Part shown: piece after piece, positions 44,625 through 52,944 of the stretch | Layout: every line of letters begins with the position of its first letter | Numbering within the stretch: position 1 is the first letter of the stretch | Origin: UBA1858 sp965227695 | GTDB taxonomy: Bacteria > Pseudomonadota > Gammaproteobacteria > UBA4575 | Length of the DNA: 64,000 bases | Assembly (NCBI GenBank): GCA_965227695.1 | Contig: OZ245760.1 | Coordinates: forward strand, 124,001-188,000 | Direction of reading: 5' to 3' | The notes under the pieces: model-generated | The model's input: only the letters and a program-made list of their open reading frames with translations | Told to the model about the DNA's origin: nothing | Database searches by the model: none | Program-made: the position numbers and the translations under genes

Positions 44625-45704
44625 TCAGAGTCTCACTGCACGCAATTGTTCCGCCGCGTCCTCGGGGCTCACAGTGCTTACAAATAATCCTGAACCCAAC
44701 TCAAATCCCGTAGGAATACTTGTTCGCGGACACACTTCCAAATGCCATACATAACTGGACTGACAGCTTTCCCATTCTGGTGAATGCGGTAGCGAGTGGA
44801 GGAAAAAATTGTACTGGACACCACCGAGCACCTGATTCAGTCTTTGCATCGTATGCTTGAGAACGGTGGCGAAATCTTTCATGTGTTCGTCCCGGATATC
44901 CAAAAAGTCTGCCTGATGCATTAAAGGTAATATCTGTACTTCCCATTCGAAACGACTGGCAAACGGTTTGATAGCAATAAAAAACTCGCCCCGTTCAATA
45001 ATATACTGTCCAACATCAATTTTGCGTCGCACTTCTCCAGATTCCCGATCATAAATCGTTGCTTCAAATGTAAGCGCTTCATCAACAAGCGTGTGAAAAA
45101 TATTTTGATGAAACTTTTCATAATATTGCCGGGTACAGGTCAACTCATTAACAACATTTTCCGGCACGACCGGCATCGCTACAATTTGACTGTGCGAGTG
45201 CGCGATGCTGGCACCCGCGGCTGCGCCAAAATTCTTGAACACCAGCACATATTTAATACGTGAATCGCTGGCATAGATTTGCTGCATACGATCACGAAAA
45301 ACAGAAAACATTCCTTCAATATGCCTGACTTCCATATCACTCACACCGATGCCATGATTACGATGATCTATCACAACCTCATGACGGCCATAACCATCAA
45401 TCACTTTTTGCAACCCAAAATTTAACGCGTTGCCACTCTGCTGTGGACTCAGCACCGGAAACAAATTTTCCACGACACGCACCTCCCAGTGTTCTGCTGA
45501 CGGCCAGGCTGCCACCGTGGGTGGTGTCATACTTTCATTGCCCACACAAAAAGGACACTTCTCAACGTGCTCACGTATATCACGCTCTACCGGTGCCTCT
45601 TCTTTTCGTGGCCGCAAGCCTCGCGCAGTTGACACAAGTACGGACTCAGAGGGAACAATCGGATTGATTCTGATTTCCCTGATACTGCTTTCTGCTTTCG
45701 ACAT
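44625..45704 (-). CDS. Galactose-1-phosphate uridylyltransferase-like HIT-family nucleotidyltransferase
   Basis: A 359-residue GalT-family enzyme. Zinc-site CPFCVGNESMTPP is near the N terminus and the active HIT motif is AHSHSQIV (H-x-H-x-Q). GalT transfers UMP between glucose- and galactose-1-phosphate. In sulfur oxidisers a related family member is adenylylsulfate:phosphate adenylyltransferase (ADP sulfurylase); with no gal genes nearby, that is a genuine alternative. Monocistronic. Confidence 0.8.
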   Translation of the reverse strand: MSKAESSIREIRINPIVPSESVLVSTARGLRPRKEEAPVERDIREHVEKCPFCVGNESMTPPTVAAWPSAEHWEVRVVENLFPVLSPQQSGNALNFGLQKVIDGYGRHEVVIDHRNHGIGVSDMEVRHIEGMFSVFRDRMQQIYASDSRIKYVLVFKNFGAAAGASIAHSHSQIVAMPVVPENVVNELTCTRQYYEKFHQNIFHTLVDEALTFEATIYDRESGEVRRKIDVGQYIIERGEFFIAIKPFASRFEWEVQILPLMHQADFLDIRDEHMKDFATVLKHTMQRLNQVLGGVQYNFFLHSLPHSPEWESCQSSYVWHLEVCPRTSIPTGFELGSGLFVSTVSPEDAAEQLRAVRL

Positions 45705-45899
45705 TACACTCTCACAAAATTAGCACGACAAACAATCATTACATGCATACCTGAAAATCACCATACTAACCAGTTTTAGAGCGGTATAAACCAAAACCAT
45801 CAGCTTCGCAATAAAGTCAGGTTTAAAACCTTGAATGATGTGCTCATGAGGGACGAATACGTTTTAATCAATATGTTTTGTAGGTGTTTATCGCCCTGT

Positions 45900-45913
45900 T
45901 TGACCTATATCAA
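45900..45913 (+). promoter_or_regulatory. FNR-like box upstream of the ompW/alkL-like gene
   Basis: TTGACCTATATCAA matches TTGAT-N4-ATCAA at 9 of 10 fixed positions. A -10-like TACACT (45937-45942) starts 23 bp beyond the site, which is the arrangement of a class-II FNR-activated promoter. E. coli ompW is also FNR-controlled. Confidence 0.55.
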
Positions 45914-45979
45914 TGACGAGCCAAATTTTGGCCCAGTACACTTGCAGCACTCATTCTTTCACTAACTTTAAAAAATATT

Positions 45980-46666
45980 ATGATTTATCAAATAGTGTCC
46001 AGGGCTATTCTTGGCTTCCTATGTTTATCAGTTTTTTCCTCAACAGTTCATGCCGCGAATTTCAACGTAGATGACCGCTGGATCGTCAGGCTACGCGCAA
46101 TTCATATCTCGCCCGATGACAGCAGTGGAGATGTTGCAGTCAACGGAACCGCAGTGGGCAACACCGGGGTAGGTGTTGATGAAGACACGGTTCCTGAACT
46201 TGATATCACTTATATGATTACACGCAATATAGGCCTTGAGTTGATTCTTGCTACATCCAATCATAACGTTACGGCACGCGGCGCACCTGCCATTAGCAGC
46301 CTTGGCGAAGTCATAGACACCAATGTCTTGCCCCCGACGCTGACATTGCAATACCACTTTAATCCGGAAGGCAAAATCCGTCCGTATGCGGGTATCGGTA
46401 TTAATTACACACAGTTTTATGATGAAAAAGTCCGTGGTCCACTTGATGTCGCCGGTTCCGATGTTCGACTTGACAGTTCATGGGGACTCGCCGCACAACT
46501 GGGTGTCGATTATATGTTGCAAGATCACTGGTTTATCAATGCCGATATCAAGTACATTAAAATCGATACCAAGGCGACTTTTCATGACACCGCTGCCGGA
46601 AGAGTCGAGGTAGATGTTGACATCGACCCGATTGTGGTGGGACTTGGTTTTGGGAAACGTTTTTAA
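45980..46666 (+). CDS. OmpW/AlkL-family outer membrane protein
   Basis: A 228-residue exported protein with a signal peptide ending STVHA (about residue 25) and an eight-stranded beta-barrel of the OmpW family: VRLRAIHISPDDSSGDV, LDITYMITRNIGLELI, RPYAGIGINYTQF and a terminal aromatic residue in GFGKRF. AlkL, in the same family, helps hydrophobic substrates across the outer membrane in alkane degraders. It lies 302 bp upstream of an AlkB-like gene on the same strand, which supports an uptake role. Confidence 0.88.
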   Translation: MIYQIVSRAILGFLCLSVFSSTVHAANFNVDDRWIVRLRAIHISPDDSSGDVAVNGTAVGNTGVGVDEDTVPELDITYMITRNIGLELILATSNHNVTARGAPAISSLGEVIDTNVLPPTLTLQYHFNPEGKIRPYAGIGINYTQFYDEKVRGPLDVAGSDVRLDSSWGLAAQLGVDYMLQDHWFINADIKYIKIDTKATFHDTAAGRVEVDVDIDPIVVGLGFGKRF

Positions 46667-46791
46667 TTCAACTCTAATCCCCTAATCAACGTCTGCGATT
46701 GTCAAGGTTGCAAACGATATAATCGTCATCAGTGCTGGACTTGTCTTGGGCAAACCACGCTGAAATACATGAATTTTATTCTTCCTATCCC

Positions 46792-46827
46792 ATGAGATAT
46801 GCATGCCGTCAGTGCGGCATATCTCAT
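46792..46827 (+). terminator. Hairpin between ompW-like and alkB-like genes, probable terminator
   Basis: ATGAGATAT (46792-46800) pairs with ATATCTCAT (46819-46827), with an inner GCCG/CGGC stem, followed by a T-rich stretch (TGTTGTTTT). It separates the ompW-like transcript from the next promoter. The remainder of 46667-46968 holds an FNR-like box and nothing else I recognise. Confidence 0.55.
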
Positions 46828-46872
46828 TGTTGTTTTCGCGCTTTCACGAAGCACTTCGAATCTAGTCTTTAC

Positions 46873-46886
46873 TTGATATGAATCAT
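46873..46886 (+). promoter_or_regulatory. FNR-like box upstream of the second alkB-like gene
   Basis: TTGATATGAATCAT matches the FNR consensus at 9 of 10 fixed positions. A weak -10-like AATAAT lies at 46912-46917. The gene starts at 46969 with a strong GGAGGG Shine-Dalgarno at 46960. Confidence 0.45.
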
Positions 46887-46968
46887 TTATCGGACTCATC
46901 GATAGCGACAGAATAATCAGGCTTATTTAATCAACATGTATAAATAAAAAAACATTTCTGGAGGGTTT

Positions 46969-48150
46969 ATGCATAAATTTTTAGTTAACTTAAGATATTT
47001 TTTCACTCCCAGTTTAATCTTCCTGGCGCTGGTCGGGGTGGTTCTCGGAGGCAACTGGGTATGGCTGGGCGTGTGCCTGTTTGGCGCGGCAATTGTTGCT
47101 GATTACCTGACAAGTGCCGTCAAGGGCATTCACTGTGAACCGGCGGGCCGTGATGAAGATGGTGAAACCTATGGCAGCCCCGGTTTATTGAAGGCCATGA
47201 TGTGGGCACAGTATCCTGTGTTTGTTGCTTTGCAACTTGCGCTGGTCTGGCGTGTATATGAATATACATCGGGTGTTCCCATTGGCACCATGGAGTTATT
47301 GGGCATCACCGTCCAGACCGGAGTCACTGGCTGGCAAATGGTGGGAGCAACTATTTCAGCAGCCATGTTCCTTGGCCTTGGCATTATGTTTGGTCACGAG
47401 CTTGCACATACCAAAGGACCAACTTTTGTGCTGGCGCGCTGGATGATGGCACTGAGCGGAATCGCACACTTTTGCTACGCACACGTTTATAACCATCATT
47501 TGGAATTGGGTCATCAGGATGATCCGGCCACGTCACCACGAGGCAGAAGCATATACAAGCACTATCTGCTCTCGCACTTCGGTCAGTCACGGTTTCTTTA
47601 CATAATGGAGCAGCAGCGTCTTAAGCGTTTGGGCGTGCCTTTCATTTCCTGGCAAAACCGCTGGATTCGTGGCTACGCGATGAGTCTGCCTACCATTGTA
47701 TTATTCTGGATGGCCGGTGGCTGGGTTGGTCTTGGCGTGATGGTCGTTGCCTGGGCAATCGCCGGATTCGAGCTTGAAGTGCTTAACTATCTCGAGCATT
47801 ACGGTCTTATTCGCGAGAAAGGCAAGCCAATCGAATACCATCACTCATGGGATGTTGGCGAATCTCCAATCACACAGTGGGGATTTATCGAGATTGGCCG
47901 CCAGGGCGATCATCACGACCGCGGTGAAACACACTTTTGGGAACTGGAAGAAGTAGGATCTCCCGATACTGGTTACGGTTACTTTGCCATGTTTGCAATG
48001 CTTCTTGTGCCTCCTGTCTGGGAAGCTTTCATCAAACCAAGACTGGCGGACTGGGATCAAAACTATGCCAGCGAAGGTGAGCAGAAGATTGCGGCACGCA
48101 TGAATTACCGTGCAGGCTGGCATGACATGCCTCTTTGTGAAAAACCGTAG
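46969..48150 (+). CDS. AlkB/XylM-like membrane non-haem diiron oxygenase, paralogue 2
   Basis: A 393-residue paralogue of the 24452 protein, highly similar through the catalytic region and likewise ending XylM-like (LADWDQNYASEGEQKIAA). Histidine boxes: H143-x3-H147, H172-x3-H176-H177, H277 in NYLEHYGL, H292 in HHSW, and Q312-G-D-H315-H316 where a His is expected first. It differs from paralogue 1 by a 13-residue longer form with changes in the N-terminal helices. Context: OmpW/AlkL-like porin upstream, a 67-residue membrane protein downstream, then fnr. The oxidised substrate is unknown; an alkane or aromatic methyl group is a family-based guess. Confidence 0.87.
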   Translation: MHKFLVNLRYFFTPSLIFLALVGVVLGGNWVWLGVCLFGAAIVADYLTSAVKGIHCEPAGRDEDGETYGSPGLLKAMMWAQYPVFVALQLALVWRVYEYTSGVPIGTMELLGITVQTGVTGWQMVGATISAAMFLGLGIMFGHELAHTKGPTFVLARWMMALSGIAHFCYAHVYNHHLELGHQDDPATSPRGRSIYKHYLLSHFGQSRFLYIMEQQRLKRLGVPFISWQNRWIRGYAMSLPTIVLFWMAGGWVGLGVMVVAWAIAGFELEVLNYLEHYGLIREKGKPIEYHHSWDVGESPITQWGFIEIGRQGDHHDRGETHFWELEEVGSPDTGYGYFAMFAMLLVPPVWEAFIKPRLADWDQNYASEGEQKIAARMNYRAGWHDMPLCEKP

Positions 48151-48174
48151 ATTTAATACTAAAGGAGATTATCC

Positions 48175-48378
48175 ATGAAAACTTTTTCAGCACTGATCGC
48201 GATTGCTGTATTCACTTCTTTAGTGGGAGCAGTACTGGTGATGCTTGGCGTGGAGCAGCATCACACCAACCCAGTCTGGGCAATTGGTACTTCAATCGTG
48301 TTTCTAATCACTCTCTTGATCGACGTATGGATGTTCTTTGCAATCGCTGGTGAAGAAGCCTACGAATGGGAGAAATAA
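48175..48378 (+). CDS. Small two-helix membrane protein linked to alkB-like gene (67 aa)
   Basis: A 67-residue protein with two hydrophobic helices (about 4-25 and 35-58), a loop containing the His pair EQHHTNPVW, and an acidic tail EEAYEWEK. An AAGGAG Shine-Dalgarno lies ahead of the ATG. It begins 24 bp after the oxygenase gene and shares its terminator, so it is co-transcribed. A stabilising or electron-transfer partner role is a guess. No family recognised. Confidence 0.8.
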   Translation: MKTFSALIAIAVFTSLVGAVLVMLGVEQHHTNPVWAIGTSIVFLITLLIDVWMFFAIAGEEAYEWEK

Positions 48379-48422
48379 CGTCAAACCGTAGTACCTCCAC
48401 AAGAAGTAAGACGTAGATATTA

Positions 48423-48459
48423 GCGCGGCATTGGTTGAGAAACCCGCCGCGCTTTTTTT
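48423..48459 (+). terminator. Terminator after the alkB-like / small membrane protein operon
   Basis: GCGCGGC and GCCGCGC form a 7-bp outer stem with an inner GGTT/AACC stem, followed by seven T residues. It lies between the operon and the convergent fnr gene. Confidence 0.9.
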
Positions 48460-48462
48460 AAT

Positions 48463-49185
48463 TCAGGACTCTGCAATCTTTAACAGGCGATCGTGGTCTT
48501 TTATCTCAATAGACCGTCGTGTGACTTCCACGATACCCTCATCGCCCAGCTTAGAAAGAATACGACTCACCGTTTCAACCGCAAGGCCGAGATAATTTGC
48601 GATATCCTGCCGGCTCATTGACAGGATGAATGATTTACTGGAAAGCCCTCTTTGCTTAAAACGCCCGGAAAGACTCAACAGAAAGGTCGCGATGCGTTGA
48701 TCGGAGTTTTTCTTCGCCAGCAGAAGCAACATTTTATGATCCTGGGAAATCTCACGACTAATGAGTTTTAACAGTTGCTTTTGCAGACTTGGAATTTGCA
48801 GACAAATTGTTTCCAGTTCATCCAGCGGTAGTTCACAAATACTACTTGTTTCCAGCGCCTTGCTGCTGCAATTATGTATTGACTGGTCGAGCCCGGCCAG
48901 CCCCACAATCTCTCCGGGAAGATGAAAACCCAGAATCTGTTCTTCCCCGCTTTCCATCACGGTAAACGTTTTTACAGACCCTGAGCGCACCGCATATATA
49001 CTTCGATTACGGCCTCCCTCCTTGAATAACATATCACCTGAGTGCACTACACGACGTGCCTTGATCAGGTCATCCAGGCGTTGCATTTCTTCATCCTGCA
49101 ATCCCCTGGGCAGACATAACTCTGCCAGACTACAGGTTTTGCACGACTCGCTTAAAGCTCGAAAACTGACATTCGTTTCTGTCAA
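48463..49185 (-). CDS. fnr: FNR-type oxygen-responsive transcription regulator
   Basis: A Crp/FNR-family protein with the 4Fe-4S ligands of E. coli FNR: three cysteines in CKTCSLAELC near the N terminus and a fourth in ALETSSICELP. A cyclic-nucleotide-like beta barrel and the C-terminal helix-turn-helix (MSRQDIANYLGLAVETVSR) follow; the recognition helix E-T-V-S-R matches FNR. I set the start at TTG 49185 (about 240 aa), with GGAG 8 nt upstream. The frame stays open to 49248, but that stretch overlaps a perfect FNR box and cannot be both. It is expected to sense O2 and probably regulates itself and its neighbours. Confidence 0.92.
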   Translation of the reverse strand: MTETNVSFRALSESCKTCSLAELCLPRGLQDEEMQRLDDLIKARRVVHSGDMLFKEGGRNRSIYAVRSGSVKTFTVMESGEEQILGFHLPGEIVGLAGLDQSIHNCSSKALETSSICELPLDELETICLQIPSLQKQLLKLISREISQDHKMLLLLAKKNSDQRIATFLLSLSGRFKQRGLSSKSFILSMSRQDIANYLGLAVETVSRILSKLGDEGIVEVTRRSIEIKDHDRLLKIAES

Positions 49186-49234
49186 ACCCAAATCTCCGTA
49201 TTCCCCACACAAAATTGACAAATTCCGTGTGGCG

Positions 49235-49248
49235 TTGATCCATATCAA
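49235..49248. promoter_or_regulatory. Perfect FNR box upstream of fnr
   Basis: TTGATCCATATCAA matches TTGAT-N4-ATCAA at all 10 fixed positions. It is centred about 57 bp upstream of the proposed fnr start, pointing to autoregulation. Confidence 0.75.
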
Positions 49249-49577
49249 TTACAGCAACTGCGGTTTTCGTTACATTTACACTATAGGGTGAAATGACCAT
49301 ATAGTTACTGTAGTTATCAATTAATAACTCTGGAATGATGACGTAAATTTCTTAAAATGTCATCAAAATACTAATGTAATCTGGACACAATTTTAATTAA
49401 AATACTCGCCATAAATGTTCTAACTGGTCATAAATTAGCACAAATATCCTTGCGCTGGTGCCGACTCCCAGACAGCATGCACCATACAAAAGAATAAAAA
49501 TACGGCTTCCATCTGCCATGAGCATGATAAATACGCTTTCTTACATAACTAACACATTGATTTAACGGAGATTTAGA
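49249..49577. other. Intergenic region without recognisable feature
   Basis: A 329-bp AT-rich region between divergent fnr and the GST-like gene, carrying their promoters. I see no further palindrome, RNA gene or small ORF I can support. A Shine-Dalgarno ACGGAG lies just before the ATG at 49578. Confidence 0.4.
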
Positions 49578-50129
49578 ATGGGTCTATTTGGATTTGGCGG
49601 GAAAAAAGAAAAACCCGCAACCGCAGGCAAAAACGACAAAATTTCATTCAACGGTGGCTCCGACGCTGTCACTGCCAAATGTATCCTGACAGCAGGCGTG
49701 CGTGGAGTTGAAATGGATATTAACCTGTCAGGTGACAGTGCCAGCCTTACCCACGGCCCAGTCTCCGCAAAAGGCGAGAGTGCCTGCGTGACCTATTTTG
49801 ACAAAAAAGGCACAGGCCAGTCCCTGCGCCCTAAAAAAGCCCGCATCCTGGGTGACCAGAACTACTGGATGGATCTGTCTTGCCAGTACCTTGATCAAGG
49901 TGAAAAAATCAGTGAAATACTCACCAGACTGGATAGCAATCTTGCCAGCCAGGATTTCGTGGTAGGACAGCTATCGCTGGCGGACCCCGTTGTGGCGGGC
50001 AGCGTGATCGCGATAAAAAAAGCAGGCAATCTCCCCTCGGGCTTATCAAATATAGACGCATGGCTTGGCCGGGTTGAACAGCAAATCCCCGAGAATTTAC
50101 GCTCCAGGTACATGAGTCAATTAGGTTAG
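49578..50129 (+). CDS. Divergent glutathione S-transferase-like protein, short form
   Basis: A 183-residue protein starting with a Gly/Lys-rich tail (MGLFGFGGKKEKPATAG). A poorly conserved thioredoxin-like half (about 20-80) is followed by a GST-type helical half with RPKKARILGDQNYWMDL, FVVGQLSLADPVVAGS and IDAWLGRVEQ. The typical GST catalytic Tyr/Ser/Cys near the N terminus is not evident. It lies 59 bp ahead of another GST-like gene, so the pair is likely co-transcribed. Role unknown. Confidence 0.65.
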   Translation: MGLFGFGGKKEKPATAGKNDKISFNGGSDAVTAKCILTAGVRGVEMDINLSGDSASLTHGPVSAKGESACVTYFDKKGTGQSLRPKKARILGDQNYWMDLSCQYLDQGEKISEILTRLDSNLASQDFVVGQLSLADPVVAGSVIAIKKAGNLPSGLSNIDAWLGRVEQQIPENLRSRYMSQLG

Positions 50130-50188
50130 GCAAGCAATCACACCGGCTAATCTGCAATTAACCAATATTTATAAGTAAGGATAAGATC

Positions 50189-50959
50189 ATGGATTTATTT
50201 GACCAACGCGCAGCAGTGGACGAAAGTGAAGGGCAGTATGGACTGTCCGGCGAAATGAAAAAAACTCAGTATGTACTCCAGTTACTTGGAGCACCGTGGT
50301 GCCCGGATACCCTGAAAAGTATTTTAACAGCCGCTGAACAGGGCATGGAAATGACATGCGGCCTGGTTGACACTTCGGAAAATGAACAGAACTCCAGTGA
50401 CTATTTAGCAGTCTCGGAATTTGGTGTCGTGCCAGCACTTAAAGAAAGTGACTATAGCACTGCCGGTGTCAGGGCAATTACAGAATTCATTAATGCACGC
50501 GGATTAGGCAATACCTTAATCCCCATGAATGCTGTGCATGCCTCGGACCAGGATTGCTGGATTGAGATTGCCCGCACCCAGGCAGAGCCTGCCATTAACA
50601 CCCTTGTCGCGGAGTGTGTATGTGCTGACAACGCAGATGCCGGTAAGGTAGATGAAGCCAAAGCGACGCTTGCACCCGTCCTCGACCAGTTGAATGCAGC
50701 TTTAGGCGAGCATGACTATATTGTTGGCAAGAACTTCTCTCTTGCCGATATTCACTGGGAAGCAGATATGCACCTATTAAGTTTAACTGCCGGTAATGAT
50801 TTAATTGAGTCGCGCAGTAACATCAAGAACTGGGTAACCCGGCTTAAAAACAAAAAAAGCGCCTGTGGGCAGGATGTTAAAGCGGCATCATTCCTGCCAA
50901 CCGCAGAAGATATCAAAGCGAAGAAATTACCCCCTATCATCAAAATCGAAGATTTCTAG
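50189..50959 (+). CDS. Glutathione S-transferase-like protein
   Basis: A 256-residue protein with an N-terminal thioredoxin-like fold that carries LLGAPWCPDTLKS (a C-P-D-T variant of the redox motif), the cis-Pro region GVVPALKES, and a GST helical domain (LNAALGEHDYIVGKNFSLADIHWEADM). A roughly 30-residue Lys/Pro-rich tail follows. It has a TAAGGA Shine-Dalgarno. It may have a role in thiol or persulfide chemistry together with the upstream gene; substrate unknown. Confidence 0.7.
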   Translation: MDLFDQRAAVDESEGQYGLSGEMKKTQYVLQLLGAPWCPDTLKSILTAAEQGMEMTCGLVDTSENEQNSSDYLAVSEFGVVPALKESDYSTAGVRAITEFINARGLGNTLIPMNAVHASDQDCWIEIARTQAEPAINTLVAECVCADNADAGKVDEAKATLAPVLDQLNAALGEHDYIVGKNFSLADIHWEADMHLLSLTAGNDLIESRSNIKNWVTRLKNKKSACGQDVKAASFLPTAEDIKAKKLPPIIKIEDF

Positions 50960-50983
50960 CTTTTTATTGCTATCACCCCGATC

Positions 50984-51010
50984 AAAGCCCCTTTTTCAGG
51001 GGCTTTTTTT
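50984..51010 (+). terminator. Terminator of the GST-like pair
   Basis: AAAGCCCCT pairs with AGGGGCTTT around a 5-nt loop and runs into a seven-T tract. The following 51011-51267 shows no recognisable gene. Confidence 0.9.
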
Positions 51011-51267
51011 ATGTCAAACCATTTATCAAAGTAACAGACTGGATTATTCGCGGATAGCTCATACAGCCATTCCGACACTGACAAGAACGCTATTGATTCG
51101 AATGAATATCCAGCGTGAATAGCAACACCAGGTTACCATCACGCTGTCAGCTTGACCTGTGGCTTTTAGCCTGACCCCATGCCTGTGATTATATCAGTTT
51201 GCTCACTATATACAGATTAAGCAATAATACTGACGAAAGTGCTCACCGCACAAATTAATCGACTCAT

Positions 51268-52080
51268 ATGCCAATAATTATATTAATAAGTTTTTTAGTG
51301 CTGATGTGCATGGCATGGTATGTCTACAGGCACTATAAGTCAGTGCAACGACACAAAAGATACAATGAGCCCATCCCTGAACAATGGGTCCCACTGCTAA
51401 AGAATAATGTTCCGTTATATTCGCGCATTCCGGATAATCTCAAACGCCATTTTCATGGCTGCATTCAGTTATTCCTCGATGAAAAAGAATTCGTCGGCCA
51501 TGGGATTAAAATAGATGACGAGATTCGCCTTACAGTTGCCGCAAATGCATGTTTACTTTTGTTGCATCGAAGACAGATCCGATTTCCCGGCTTTAGCACC
51601 ATTATTATTTATCCGGAATCCTACATCGCAACACACTCTTATTCCAGCGAGGCCGTACAAAGTGTAGAGCTCAGTCATCGTGCCGGAGAATCATGGGTGC
51701 GTGGGCCTATTGTTCTTTCCTGGAGAGACAGCCTAAAAGGGTCGTTAAACGTGCAGGACGGCCATAATGTTGTGCTGCATGAATTTGCACACAAACTTGA
51801 TGAGCAGACAGGCAGCATGAATGGTTTACCGCCATTAAGTGAAAGCTCGCATTACCAGGAATGGAGCCATGTCCTCAATAATGAATTCTTGTCGCTTAAA
51901 CATCGATCCACGCATAGAAAGAACTCCGTGCTCGACGAGTACGGCACAATATCACCCGCTGAATTTTTTGCTGTTGCGACAGAGTCTTTTTTTGAAAAAC
52001 CGCAACAAATGAAAAAGAAATTACCTGAATTATACCGTCAATTTCAACGATTCTATGAAATTGATCCCGCCGGCTGGTAG
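51268..52080 (+). CDS. mtfA: MtfA-type zinc peptidase (Mlc titration factor A)
   Basis: A 270-residue protein with an N-terminal transmembrane helix (about 3-20), then the M90 peptidase domain with HEFAHKLDEQTG (HExxH) and downstream EFFAVATESFFEKP. E. coli MtfA binds the glucose repressor Mlc and has peptidase activity; in other bacteria the partner is unknown. The N-terminal anchor is typical of many non-enteric members. Confidence 0.9.
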   Translation: MPIIILISFLVLMCMAWYVYRHYKSVQRHKRYNEPIPEQWVPLLKNNVPLYSRIPDNLKRHFHGCIQLFLDEKEFVGHGIKIDDEIRLTVAANACLLLLHRRQIRFPGFSTIIIYPESYIATHSYSSEAVQSVELSHRAGESWVRGPIVLSWRDSLKGSLNVQDGHNVVLHEFAHKLDEQTGSMNGLPPLSESSHYQEWSHVLNNEFLSLKHRSTHRKNSVLDEYGTISPAEFFAVATESFFEKPQQMKKKLPELYRQFQRFYEIDPAGW

Positions 52081-52140
52081 CCCTGCCAGGTCACAACAGG
52101 ACCATGGCTTTATTTAAGATCAACCATGTGTGAATTCACT

Positions 52141-52785
52141 CTAGAACATGTTTCGTGTTTTCCCGATTTGTATTTCGTTTATCATCATAAGGCTCTCATC
52201 TGCTTTTGATTGCATTAAATAATCAATTTCCGCCCGATCATCGCTGCCAAGCCATGAATAGGCATCATCCACATCGATGATAACCGGCATGCGATGATGA
52301 ATTTTTTTCATTGACCGGTTTGGTTCAGTAGTACAAACCGACATGTCACAGTGTCCCTGCTGATTAACTTCATATATCCCAGCCAGCATAAATGCATCAT
52401 CGTATGTTTCAATTCGATAACGGTCGCGCTTTCCCCTGGGCTGATTTTCGTTCCATTCATAAAAGGCATTAACCGGGATTAAACAGCGCCGCTTGCGGAT
52501 GGCTTCACCCCAGACTTCACTATGCCATATAGGCTGGCCCTTGGCGCTGATGCGTCTTGAATTAAACAAGCGCCTGTTTTTATCCCAATGCCGATGCCAG
52601 CCCCAATTCATCATCGTGGCAGATAAATTCCGGGGTTCATCCGAAATAATGCAAGCAACTGGCTGATAGTACGGATGCAGTTTCTCACTCAATTGAAAAT
52701 CCGGAACATGCGTATCAGGCACACCGACACGTGTCATCAGTTTCCTGATTGACTGTCGATTACTTACATTGACTCTTCCACACAT
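52141..52785 (-). CDS. SRAP-family protein (YedK/HMCES-like abasic-site shield)
   Basis: Start set at ATG 52785 so the protein begins M-C-G-R; C2 becomes the N-terminal nucleophile that crosslinks abasic sites in single-stranded DNA. An upstream frame-open start at 52821 would bury it. Conserved residues: CLIPVNAFYEW with the catalytic Glu and IHHRMPVII with the conserved His. About 214 residues, as for YedK (222). Confidence 0.92.
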   Translation of the reverse strand: MCGRVNVSNRQSIRKLMTRVGVPDTHVPDFQLSEKLHPYYQPVACIISDEPRNLSATMMNWGWHRHWDKNRRLFNSRRISAKGQPIWHSEVWGEAIRKRRCLIPVNAFYEWNENQPRGKRDRYRIETYDDAFMLAGIYEVNQQGHCDMSVCTTEPNRSMKKIHHRMPVIIDVDDAYSWLGSDDRAEIDYLMQSKADESLMMINEIQIGKTRNMF

Positions 52786-52944
52786 ACTGACTCTTTTGTG
52801 AATTAAATATCTGACTGACAATACTGACCCATACGGATAACAGGCCAGCGTGCAACCATATAATCAGGATATACTCAGCAATCAATTATTGCCATGTCAT
52901 GGTAAATTAGTTACTTATAAATATCCGAATATGAGGTCATAGAA

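Noticed and set aside
49186..49248. N-terminal extension of FNR to 49248
   Set aside because: It would start with TTG inside a perfect FNR box; a TTG at 49185 with GGAG 8 nt upstream is more credible.
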